Source of the DNA: Branchiostoma lanceolatum
Lineage: Eukaryota; Chordata; Leptocardii; Amphioxiformes; Branchiostomatidae
Direction of reading: 5' to 3'
DNA: 64,000 nt
Assembly (NCBI RefSeq): GCF_035083965.1
Contig: NC_089732.1
Location: 14,490,424-14,554,423 of the forward strand
Both the position numbers and the translations under genes were made by a program. Position 1 is the first letter of the stretch; the number at the start of each line of letters is the position of its first letter. Of the stretch, positions 21,071 to 34,400 are shown piece after piece. The notes beneath the pieces were generated by a model. That model was not told where the DNA came from and searched no databases. It saw nothing but the letters and a program-made list of their open reading frames with translations.

Positions 21071-22962
21071 CAGGACAGGTCTCTGCGTGTGTATATGTGC
21101 TTGTTTGCGCGTATCTGTGTTTGAGTGTGTGTGTAACGCTAGTTGACACAGTTTCTAGAGTAACGTATCTTCCTAATTAAAATAACCACATGTACAAAGA
21201 GACATTGCTAGCATTAAATGTCTAACAGTTCTCCATTCTACCCATTTATATAATTTTTTGATAACTAATAAAAGTAGACCTTATTCTCAACAAATAAAAC
21301 CTTCGACAGGACACTTTCACCTATATGTCTTCGAGGCAAATGACTCGAGTTGAACGCGTGACAACAGCAGTTTTATTGGTTTACGGTAATATACGTCTGA
21401 AAATAATCTGGCCATAGTATACCATGACAGAAAAATTCATAACTGACTTACAGTTGAAAAGAATGTACATTTATAATTGAATATCGTAAATGGGAAAAGA
21501 TATTTTGATCAGTATCAAATCCCTGCTTTTAATAATGTGGCTGAATGGTATCAATGCCGACGCGCCATCTAGCGGTCATTTCTGTATCAGCAGTCCTCAC
21601 GATTCTTACATTTATGAGTTCCAAATGAAAGGGGAAAAAGGTTTCGAATATCATGCAAACTAGTACTATAAGCATCGTTACACCAAATGGGGAAAATAAA
21701 GTTAATACTACTGTTAAAGATAATAAGAAAGGAGACAACTAAAACGTCTTCGCTTTTTGCTTATAGTTAACCTTAAAAGCACAAATATCTGTGTTATGCA
21801 CAATGTACCAGGAGTCTGAATCTTTATGCGTATACTACTGGAGTCATACAAAAGTTTTAGTTCATCAGTAAAACCTTACATGCTTTTGGCATCACACACA
21901 AATTTCTGTCACTTGCAGGTGAAGCACATGTTTATCTACTGTACTCTATAAAGATGGTATAGAAGCTGTACCGAATATCTAATGTTTCGGCAAGATAACG
22001 AATAATTAGCCTACACAGAGTTTTATCTATCTTAGCCTTGTAAAGTGCGCTCTATATGACATATTCCGGATCATTTTGCATGCTTGGGATAAAATACAAT
22101 TCTGGGTAACGCAATAGGCAAGCCAGGCATTGCCATGACAACAAAGGCCGAAGCGGACACATTACGCATGCGCCCTATACGCGTTGCCATTGGTCATGCT
22201 TCGCTTTCACACAGATTTCCCTATAAGTCCTTTATCCGGAATATGTCCTAAAGTGTCGACACTTCACTGTACACATACAAAGGGTTACATGGCATATTTC
22301 CTTTAGCTATATTGTGGTGAGTTGTATAGTAATTAATTCATGCACAGTACTGCTTATTAAGCCTAAAGAGTTGCTTCAGGGCCTCGGAATGTTCCTAAAT
22401 CTTCTCATATATCAGATTAGCGGTGATCCCCTTGTAAGAGATGATCTGCAAAGAAAACAACAACTTAATAATATCTATACTCTCAAATATCGTGAAAAGA
22501 CGTTACATCTAGCCATCTCTTATGCTCAACAATTAGAGTACATTATTGCAAAACGACTGGATAAGACTTAAAACACCTAGGAAAATGGGGAGGAATATAT
22601 ACTGTCCTTTTAACATAAATCATTCTTCTCATTATGCTATTACTACCAAAATGCATGGGTTCTCATTAACACTTTGTGACCATATATTATTGTTTCCCGG
22701 TTTTGTGTATCTGTTTTGTGGTTTCACATGTGTTTCACTTATTTTGTATATGTGCCATGTTCTTATTTTTCTTTGTTATTTTGAAAATTAATAGAAAGAA
22801 TGAGAGAGAAAAAAAGAAAACAAGAACAACGAATCTTTGAATAATGTTGAAAAAAGTGAAATATTTATGGAGGTTAATCATAGCTGCATTTCATTGCTTT
22901 ACTGTGGTACATGTGTTTAAACAGGCAAGAAAATTCAAAACGAACGCCTCAATTCTTCTCTT

Positions 22963-23200
22963 AGGGCCCTGTCACACTTGTGCGTATATCAAAGTGCGCG
23001 TGAGTTCCGCAGTAACTTTTTTTTGGTTTAAGTAAATTTTGCGGGGAGGAAGTTGTTTTCTATTTTGACCCATCGTTGTGCAATCTAGTTATTAAACCAA
23101 AGAAATTACATCTTCGACTGCAAACTTAACCTAAACCAAAAACATGTTAATACGCAACTCATGCGGGCTTGCATATACGCACAAGTGTGACAGGAGCTTT
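22963..23200. mobile_element. MITE, ~238 bp with ~45 bp terminal inverted repeats
   Basis: The left end AGGGCCCTGTCACACTTGTG and the reverse complement of the right end, AAAGCTCCTGTCACACTTGT, run on in parallel through GCGTATAT...GCGTGAGTT. No coding capacity. It lies just downstream of the known exons of the minus-strand FABP-like gene. Confidence 0.85.
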
Positions 23201-23593
23201 ACTTCAGAATTCCGTCTCCACAAATTCAAATGAATTTACAGTAGTTTCTTATTTTTGATACTTATCGGTAAGAAACAGAAACTTCATTTTTAGTCCTCTA
23301 CATGTTAGGCATGAATATAAACATGAGATCGCGGAAATATTAAAACTAATATGGTTCCTGAAAACGAATTGCATTAAGCATAAGCACACAAAAATTGTTA
23401 CAATCCATCCAGAGACAGAAACACACAAGGAGGGAAATACAGACAGACAGGCACAGAGACAGACAAGGAACAAGGAACATATAAGGTTATATACCCCCAT
23501 TTTCGATGGAGGTAAAAAATGAAACTGCCTTCCACATGGCATGATGCACTTTATTAGCAAGCTGCTAGTCGGCGCTTTTACACCGTTACTTAC

Positions 23594-26500
23594 CACGACT
23601 TTCTTTCCATCCACGACTTCTCGGGTCATGTTCATGGGCGTGCCCTGGCCGTCGAAGTTGGGAATAACAGTCAGAATCTTCGAGCCGCCCTCGTATGTGT
23701 GTATGGTCTGCAAAGTATGGACGGTAGATAATACAATTACAACATAGATTTCGCCGGTTTGGGCAGGAATGTTAGATTTCTAATAATTCTTAAATCATCT
23801 TCGCTGAAATGAAACACAAAAGAAGTCTCTGTATTAAAATAATATACAGAGCGTTTGCACGTCATCAGTCATAAGTGTGTCAGTTGCCATGTTGGAGTCG
23901 CCTATTTGCATTTCAGCTCAAAAGTCATAGCAGAGGTGTTTTTGTTGGCCTCCTTCGCAGGCGTCCTAGAACAGTGGCGTATATATTTGGGGGAGGGGGG
24001 TGACGCAAGTTCTTACACGGGCCAAGGTTCTCTAATGCCAGCAAGGGACGATCGGCTTTCTATAGATAGAACGGCCGAAAACTTATTGATCACCCCTCGT
24101 ATGTCAACAAAATATTTTTGGGGATGCCTAAGGACCGGGACCGTTGGTATAATACCGCGATTGAGTTAACAAATATTCTAAAACTTCCGCGAAAGGAATC
24201 CCAAGGGAATTCGGTTTCGGTAATGTCTTGCGGAAACGGGCCTTACATATAGCAGGAAAACTATACCGTTGGTTTTAATTGACTATTTCCAAGCCATTTT
24301 GTAATATTTATAGGATAGGATATTTCTGTCAATAAGACCTTTTGCACTATTAATAGGGTGTTCTTGTTTTCATTTTAACCTAACCCTTATTATTCCGCCT
24401 TAAATAAAAGATACGGACAAGAAAAGTACCTCGCAAGGATACAAAATTTTAGAGTTCGTAGATCAAATACAAAGATAAGAATATGAAGCCATAAATTGAA
24501 CATTGAAGCCGGAAGGTATCGTTAAATTCTCCGTGATCAAATGTTTTGTCCATTCTGCCCAAATGAAATTGAAGACGAACGTCACTTTATCATGGATTGT
24601 TCAAAATATGAGGATAAACGCTGAAAGCTATTCACCTTTATCTCCGCTTGTTCAAATAAATTCAATGCGCTCTGTTCTGATAGATTCAATTGCATACCAG
24701 GAGGTGATAATCCCTACTGTGTACAGATAGGTATATACCTAATTCAATTTTTGGAAATTGGAACAAGCAATGTATAAGCATACGACACGTGAAATTACGA
24801 TATGTTGTTCTATCCCATATGATTGTGTGTAATCAAACTCATTCGTACGCACCTATCCGTCTGTATGTGTGTAACGTTATAGATGTAGCCTCATGTTCAC
24901 ACGGAAGAAAACGAAAATTATAAGCACCATGCGCCTCTTGCCGTCCAGCGAAGCTTCTTCGAACTCCTGGCCCCAGCTGTAGGTGTTCTTGGAGATGGTG
25001 ACGCCGGTTTGGGTACCGGTGGACCACGTGACCGTGTCCCCCTCCACAGCAACTGACGTCACCAGTGCCGCATCGCTAGCCTTGAACCTGGCTCTCACTT
25101 CGTCAGAAACACCTGGGAGGGCGGGAAAATTTAAAAAAAAATTTAAGCCCCTGTTTTGTGTTGATAATTTAAAGGCATCCAGAGCATTTTAAGAGGCTTG
25201 AAACTTGAATGAAAATAAATTAATTTCTAGTCGTTCCGACACATAATAAGTTTCAATAACACGTTGTTATTACATATCGACATTAAAGGGGCAAAGATAC
25301 AATGTCGTTGCGTGATGAGAACTGATAGAAAATCCAAGCTCTAATAGACTGATGCTGACTGTCCATCACAATTAACGGTTCGACCAATGAGAGAGTGACT
25401 GCACGTCCGTCAAATGTTTGCATTTTTATGTTTAATTTTGCATTTTTACGTTTAGACGGAGGTGGGCGGGGCTATGGTATCGGTCTATTTTACACTAGGC
25501 GCGTGAAACTAAAAGATCACCATGTAGCTTATTTTTTGTGCCGATTTTGAGCACTTTTGATAAGAAATCCACACGCAAATGTGATAAACAGTGGCATTAA
25601 ATGTCAATTTCATAATGATTACAGTAACTAGAATATTTCCAGTTTTCAAGCCTCATAAAATGCTCTGAGTGCCTTTAAAATGCAGCGACACACGGGTATG
25701 TCATCACTGGCGAGTTTGTGTAAAACCGTGCCGTTTTGCTTACGGTCGCTAGGCGTCACTGTTGCATCATTAGCGAGGAAATACAGAATTTCCATGTCTA
25801 AATGTGTGTTCAAGGCAACAACGGTCATGATGTCATCCACCGTGAGTACCTGTGGAATCAGTACTATTTTACTTTAGATCGCTAGGTGTCGCTGCTGCAT
25901 CAACATGACCAACGTTAGTTTTGGCTGGCATTGATGCGTTGTACTTTTTGGTGACATTTTTACCAAACTCGAGTTGGAAGATCGTGAAACCCTCACAGAA
26001 TCTAAGATAAACTATAGCATGCTCACCAAAACATATAAAAAACAACCTGCGTTATTTTTTTTACGATTTCAAGATCACGTTACGTTAGACCAATGGTTAG
26101 ACCAAAGCTTCTACATAGGCTTTATAACATCTTTGGTTAGACTGTATGTCGGTCGCACAATTAGAATACTACACAGACGTATCAAGAATAGTCACGATGT
26201 CACGAATCGTTCGTTATCATGTACTACACTTCCAAAAGCAAAGCATAGTTTCGGTGACTCACAATTCTATTACCAGGTGTCTGACGTTGGCTGAAACAAA
26301 CTTGAACGCTTCTATTCCAGAAACCTAAAACTAAAAGGTCAACCTTGAATCTTCTGAATGCATAATCGTTTCATTGGCTCCAACGCAAAGGTCCGAGATC
26401 ACCCAAAGAATAGCACGCTATTCCCCAAAAACTATTTTCCCGTTCTAAATGAGAATTTGCTGCGATGCGTGAAATGAAACTGTACATTGTGATAAATGAA

Positions 26501-28397
26501 GGTCATTTTGACCGGCGTCAGGTCTGTTTTCACTCACTCAATTCTTCTGAATATTTCATTTATTTTAATAAGAGAGCTAAAGGATTTCTGCGGGATCAAA
26601 TTGCACATTACAGACGCAAAATTGATGGTCATTGTTAAAAGTCTCGCCTGTTTGATACAATCATTCCAACGACAATTCCGTACATCTGTGATATTCAAAG
26701 CCTACTATAGTTAAAGTCTAAGCAATTAGCAGGCATCTACATTTGTTAATGGCCTAAATGGTTCTATTTAAAGAAAAACAGACTTTGGGACGACCAGACA
26801 TTCGTAATAGTCCCGGAATGCAATTATTTTTCATGATTAACTCATTAAACATAATTCAACGGAACGAAAATTCAGCTCGACATCTATGATATCCAAAGCC
26901 TAGTAAAGTTAGAGTCGTAAGCAATTAGTAGGCGTCTACCGTTGTTAATGGCCTAAATGGTTTTACTTAACAAAAACCAGACTTCGGGACGACTAGACAT
27001 TCGTAACAGTCCCGGGATGCAATCATTTTTCATGATTAACTCATTAAAATCCCCTGTCATTTCAATATGTCACTATGGTCGTTTATTATCACTGGGTTAT
27101 TATTTAGGAAGTGTGTCAAAGAGATAACGCACACTTGGCTCGTTCGTCTATGGCGTTCCCAAACTGCTTAAAGCTATTTTTGTTTAATAGTTTGATAAAT
27201 AGATTTAATTGGGCCACGTCGTTGTGAAATATCGCCAGACGCCAGGTACATATATGGATGTCAATACGCATATAATACATGAAGTCATGAAAACTTAAAT
27301 CACTATCAACCTTTAGACAATTATCAATCCTACTACCTAAACAAATCTTAAAAAACTCAAGTTCACAAAAGAACTTGTGTTAAAAAATTTCATACTTTCT
27401 TCGGGCAAAACAATAAAGTTTTTCCTTTGATTCCGTGGTTAATGTCAACTTAACGTTAGTCGTACCATCGTCGTAAGATAACACAGTCTATAGTCGTGCA
27501 CCGTAAAAATTCAGCTGTTTTCTTTCGGAAAAACTTTTTAAAAAAGCTGTGTTATACCATTGTTGCCCGTTGGTTTTTCCACAGACTGCTTTAATGATAT
27601 TGCACAACAACAACAACAAATCGTACGACGGCTTACAAAGGATGTGTGACCTCAACGTAGCTTCGTTGATATGCAGTTTGTGGAGACCTTCACGCGCTGG
27701 TTAGCACTTAGCCCTTGCATCCCCAGTAAGTAGCTGTTGCTTGGATTAACACGGTTGGCCGAAAGCAGTTCATGTGTAGTTTGCGGAGACCTTCACGCGC
27801 TGGGTAGCACTTAGCTCTTGCATACTATGTATATATAAGTGGCTGTTAGTCGGAACTCTTATCGGCTAACAGTTGGGTGAAAGCAGTGTAAACAGCACTG
27901 TTCAAACAGAAGGTGTGATAGATAGTGTTTGAACGTCTATTTTAAGGTCGCAGCTTGGATTTAAGTGTGCAGTTTGTTTACCGTGTCTGGCGTTCTGAGC
28001 CAGTGAAGAATCATGTTTGTGTAGATTGAAGGGTGAAAATTACAGTCAACGTTGTTGATTTGGGAGCACTTTTTTTCATATGAGGAAGTACGCTTGCAGG
28101 AATGGTTGTCGTAAAAACGATATCAAACTTAAAGATATTGCAATATTTTAAAGATAAAAATGCTTAGGGGCTGGCCGTTGACTGTTGTTTTATTCGAAAC
28201 ACACGACACTATGTTTACCGTATTCCGCTTGTCATGACAATGTGTCAACAAAAGTGGTCACCATTTAGCTTTGAATTGTAAGGTTGCTGTAACCGTAGAT
28301 ATCTAATAGAACCTGGAATCCACACCCCACGGACATTTTGTTCCAGCAAACACCCAACCACACACACACAACCGCACAAACGCACACACAACCACTT

Positions 28398-28474
<77 letters not shown>

Positions 28475-31400
28475 ACCGCACACACAAGCACACCACTCAT
28501 CGGCAACATCACCGGGCGAGCTTAGTTGGCCAGGCGGGGAAAGAAGCTTACAGGACCGAGGAATCCCAGCCAGCAGCCCGTGTAGACTGGTGACCAGGTT
28601 ACAGATATAACCACCTCCTTCCCCTTGATTTATCTCCACCAGACCGACGCTGACATCCTTCCAGTTGACCCAGATCCCGCGGCGCCGCCGCCGCCTTTAC
28701 GAGACGAGGATGGGACGACATTTAAAACGGCCCGCCAGGCAGGACGATAAATCTCCTCAGCCAAGGTCCCATATGTGCGTCTACAATCTACCTGATGAAT
28801 GTTTTAAATACAAGCTAACACTCCAACAGATACCTGTAAATTGCGATCTCTAATATGTCACTTTCTCAAACCAAACAAAATATTCTATCTTTAGTGGAAG
28901 GGGTGTTATGACGTGAGTTTAAAAAAAAAAAAAAAAAAAGTTTGCTATCAGTTGACACCACCTCCCACAATATAAACATATAACCACATCTGTAACAGGG
29001 GATAACAACGCCCCTTCCGGCACGATTTCAAGCATGCTGCAAGAGTACTTAAAGACGTCAGTTACAGACTCAGTGAAAATTTACCGACCCTTACTAGGAA
29101 TGAATTATAGAACCTTTCGCGCCAAGAGTGTGTCTCGTTTCGGCAAATAAGTCGCCATTGTCAGTCAGGACGGCGCTGCTCAATTACTACTTTTATCTGA
29201 CTGTTCCTCGGTCTATATCGCTACTTACCCTTATCGCTTGGACAGTCAGATTTTCTCGTGACAATTTCAGCTTTATTAGGGAAGTTGAAAAGTTCACTGG
29301 AGTGTCTGAAGTTTCTTCCGCCGGATTTCGAGACTGACGGAACTGCCATCAAGTCGGATCAAAGGCCGTACTGGGTTTGGCTCGATTCTTGACTTTTTGT
29401 GAGTGTCAACTCACGAAAAGGACAGCTTCAGTGTACGTTTTCCACAGGGTGATAGCCTAGTAGTTGACATTGTGCAGCTTATAATTAGGGTATCATTCAT
29501 GAGGTTTTTTTTCGCCCCATAGGCTTACATGTTAAAATACGTGTTTTACAAGGGCGCGTTCGTAATGAAGCTATAGAAAATGCACCAATGTTATTCATTC
29601 TATTTTGAGAACATTTACACTAGATCATGTAAAAAAAAAAATGCCAACAGTTTCACTACAGTACATCTCTTTTTATAGCAACTGCAAACTGCATTAGCTA
29701 CACACCTAAAAAGGCACTTTCCCACTGAAGAGCGCACGACCGCATCACCTACAATGTCGGGATGTGTGCGTCCGACCTCGCGCGCGGCTGCCGAACTTTA
29801 CCTGCTAATTTCTTCAGTTACAAACAAGCTTTCATCAGTTTGACGCTAGAAATCAGTCGGGCTGGCTAAAAGGGAATTTCCCACCGATATATACACACGT
29901 TCATGCAGCCGTTCATTTTTTGGGGTACGGTTTTTGCCCACTCGGAGTAATACAGGAATGCGACCTTTCAAAACGGCCAACCTCCTGCCTACATCGAACC
30001 TAATTAGACTGAATACTAGGCTAACTGGACAGCATTATTGACGACACGTCGCATTGGGACGACTTATATATTTCATTTCCCAAAAAAGCAATCTGTGTCA
30101 ATGTGTCGTCTATCTATGTATCACAGCTGCCAATGTCAGGGTGGGTTACAAAAACATGGGCGGTACATTCGGCCTGGGTCAGCGGCAGCAATGGCGGGAA
30201 TTCGGGGATAAAACACTAATGGGGGGGGGGACAAATCAGTCTCGACTTCGGTTGGGGAGGTGCTAGACGCGGTGGAAGGAGAGGGCTGGGCTCCGCCTTC
30301 CAATAGGCAATACCGTGAGACACAGTGGATAACTAGAGTTAAGTATTTGTGCTACATATACGTCAGGTTTGCTATGTTAGTTTGGCGATTACGGGGTCTT
30401 TTTATAAATATGAATTGGTATTGAATTTTTTCCTTTTTATTTGAGTTGAATGTGTGATAGTTGTGTGCCAATTTTTTTTTTTAAACAGAGAGAACGCTAG
30501 CGACCCCAAAGAACACCCCTCCCAATGAAATGACATTGTTACCCTGCGACGTCACAAACTCAAGATGGCGGCCACCACACATGCCAATGGGTCCAACAAA
30601 GGTATTGTTACGCAAACCGCTACGGCCTCAATATTAAAGGCTAACCCTTGATTAACTTTCTTTTTACAAAACGATCGGTCATACTTATGTGGAATGTTCA
30701 GCTCAATCAGGTCTATGGAAAGCAGACAGGAAACAGCTACCAAGTCTTCCTGCTAATCTAATGGCAAGAAAATTAATTTCTTTTGATCATAACATTATGG
30801 CGCTGTCGCGACGTTACATAACCCTGGCGTCTGGTGTTCCTGTCGGGGCAGATTTCTTCAATTTAGAGAAACATTTATGGTTTAATTTATCATCCATGGA
30901 GAGATGTCAACTAGTATTTCACGTAAAAAATCCTTCTTTGGGATAAACAAAAGCTTGGAAACGTAACTTGCACGGAACGAGCACCAGGCCTGCTTACGTG
31001 AGTGGATTTTTAAAAAGTGCTATAATTTCTCTTCTTGTGCTCAACACTTTTCTTTCTGGATACAAATCTTTTTTCTTGTTGTTCATGATAACGACGCGTA
31101 CATCTTTCTTTCAATTGAGAGCCGCTCTCTTAAACATTTTGTGTCAGCTGACAACGGCCAGATGAGTAGATGCAAAAGATGACATACAGCCATCCATGTT
31201 TGATAGTCTCTACCAGACTAACCGCACCGGCTATAGGTAGAATATTTGCCTGGAGACTTTGGCCATTGAGGGTTTCATTCGCATATTTGACCCTATCTCC
31301 GTAGCCGACTCCCTTCATACAATTGACTCTATTTGGCCAATTTCTACTATTTTCTCAGCGACCCGCGGAGACTGGTAGAGGCTACATCCATGTAGAAATA

Positions 31401-34400
31401 TCTCCTGAATGCGAACCCATTCTTTGTTTCATGACAATGCCTCGGACATCTTTAGCTGACTGCTTTGACTCGCGAGCCGTGCTCGGCCCCCCTCTGCCGA
31501 AGAGCTCCATTCCCACCCATCCATCAACCATTCCCTTATCGTGTGACAGGAGAGGGGACCCGACCCATCGGGGGTCCACATAGCACGGGCCGTTAGTGAC
31601 AGGAGAGAAGACCCGGGCCACCAGGGGGCCTAGCTTCCATAGCAGGCTCTCTCGGCCTGTTTTGTAGCCTGGGTGCCATCCTATTTCTACCGGGACTCCT
31701 ACACTCGCTATCCTCGATCCCAGACTATTTTTTAGGGTAGCGGTAGCATGCCCGTAGCCAGGATTTTGAATGGGGGGGTTCGTTTGAATTTTTAAGGGAC
31801 CAGCGAGCGCCGTAGGCGCGAGACGAGCGCCGCAGGCGCGAGCTTTCTAGGGGGGTCCGGGGGTATGCCCCCCGGGAAATTTTGAAATTTGAACCTTCTG
31901 ATATGGCATTTCCTGTGTTTTTGAGAGGATTTCAAAGGAAGAAATCAGAGACAAAGTTAGCAGTTTTCCTAGGATTTCAGCTCCGTTGGTGATACAAATA
32001 GATCCACCTTGAAAAAAAACCCTTGGACGTTAAAAAGTGGACCCTTGAGCGTTTCAATTTCTAAGAATTGAACCTTCTGAACGGGCATTTCCTGTGTTTT
32101 TGAGAGAATTTCAGAGGAAAAATCAGAGACAAAGTTTTTTCTAGGATCCTAGCCTCAGTGGCATTGCTGGTGATACAAATAAGTCCACCTTGAAAAAAAT
32201 CTTGAACATTAAAAAGTGGACCTTCAAGCCTGTGAAAGTGGACCTTCAAGCCAATGGGGGGGTTCGTCCGAACCCCCCGAACCCCCCCTGGCTACGGGCA
32301 TGGGTAGCGAGTGTAGGAGCCACGGTAGTAAAAAGAATGGCACCCTGGCTACTGTTTGGGGCTTGTATTAATATACTTTTTGCATTGACTTCTTTTTGTA
32401 CAGCAGCCAGCCAGTAACCATTAGGCCTAATGGTTAAAAAGAAGTCAATGCAAAAAGTGTAGGAGGGGACGTAAAACCTCCAGACAGCTGGAGTTTGTGT
32501 TATACAGACTACAAAAAGTGTATTTTAAAGGAAACCCAGGCCAAGCAATATTAGGGCTCGAAAATCGGATTTTGAAAGTGAATTTATTTAGTCCTTTCTA
32601 TACATGATTTGTTCAAATAATACTATCGCAATGTATAGCGACGTCCATCATGCAAAAATACGACGTCGTTGTGATGTGAGGACTCACTGAAAATCGTCGC
32701 AGGGGTTTTAGTAGGCTCGCGAGACTATGGGGATCATTGTACGACACGTTTTAGCGCGGTTTTAAAATGCTCAAAGTATGAAGTTATTACGCTCATGTGG
32801 TAAATAGTGTTAGTAAATGTTACTACCATAACCATGGGCCCTAATATTGCTTTGGCCCAACACTTCCAAAGTTTGGAAAAGAAAGCCCCAGATAGCCTGG
32901 TATGGAGGCTACGGGGGTACAGATGACACGGGCCGTTGGTGACAGCAGAGAATACCCGGACCACCGGGGGTCTAGATGACACGGGCCGTTTGAACAACAG
33001 GCGGTCTGCGATGTTTCATCACGCTATCACCGTGGCATGGTGGCACCATCATACCGAGAAAACAATCCTATTATACCGTCCCTGAAAATCTGTTGACTAT
33101 ATGTATAACATCAACGCGCTCATCAATTTTCGCCCCCCCCCCAAAAAAAGTTTGCAAGTCGTACATAGAAGCTGTAAAAAGAGAAAACATCTGATAATAT
33201 CCATCCATGCCGTACATTGGAAAATGTATACTAGAGAAAGATGTGAAAGCACAAAAAAAAGAACAAAAATTATTCCGTGTTTTCAGTCAGTTGTGACCTC
33301 TCAGATTTCCTCATGAAAGAATTTTTTTCACACGCTCGCATCAGTTTTGGAGTACTAGTATCCGGATAATGTCATCCATATATATTCATTGTAGTTTCAG
33401 GATCAGTGCACTTACTCATCCAGCTTCTTGGCACATAAATCTAAGCTACATGTATAAGCAAACAGATTTTGGTAGGCAAAATCTACACATTATTTTACCT
33501 CCCCCGTTTCTGTCACAAATTGCCTTTCAAGGAAGAGTTAGGGCCGTGAAAAACGTTCGGATGTTGCTTTCTAACATCTGCTTGAAGATTAGATCAATTC
33601 AGACAATAACCGTTGTTTCTTTCAGCTTTTTTCAAACAGATAAAACTTCAAGGGAAGAAGAGGAGGCCAAAGTAACCCCTTCCTCACAAGATGTCTTGTG
33701 CAAAGTACAGTCTACATGTACCTGTTGCTTCAGCATAAGTGCATACGTTTATTACGAGCCGAAATCATAAAGGGGGGTGGGGGGTCTTTAGATTACAAGT
33801 TCTTTGAGGAAAGAATACATTTCAAAAACGACTGATAAAATCATCAAAATACAAGACGATAACGATGTTTTTAAATCAAATGATGCGCTACTATCAAAAA
33901 ATCTGTCAAGCTAGACGCTTTACATGAAATATGCTGTGATATGCAAGCCACCCCCCATGGGACAGCTTGAGAAGAAGTCCGGGGCATATTGGATACTGTT
34001 TTGGCCCTTTGGATACTGCTTTGCCACCGGTAGATCTGCTTGAAGATTAATTACAAGACACAGTGCGATCGGAGCTCCTGCAGCGGCTAGCTGTCAACAC
34101 TGCTGTTTTCTAACGTCACATGGCGCGTGCTTTCACGTGCTTCTCATTCACTTGTTTACAAGTTTTATTCCCGCGAGAAAACCTCTCTAAAACTCACTTC
34201 GTATGGTCGCGTTCTAATCTCCGAAAGCAGATGTCGGTTGGAAGATCGTAACGTGTTCTGACTACGTAGCTGTCAGTCAAAAAAGCTTGGAGGTTCAGAG
34301 AAACGTTTCAATGTTGCTTTTTGAGAAGCCATTGGCAATCAGAATTCGACGCCTAACATCTGCTTGGAGATTATCACGTTCCCAGGATAACCTGGAGCAC

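Noticed and set aside
22970..23035. Minus-strand frame ending TLIYAQV-stop as exon 4 of the minus-strand FABP gene
   Set aside because: No acceptor in front of it and it lies in the terminal inverted repeat of a MITE; exon 4 is left as not found.
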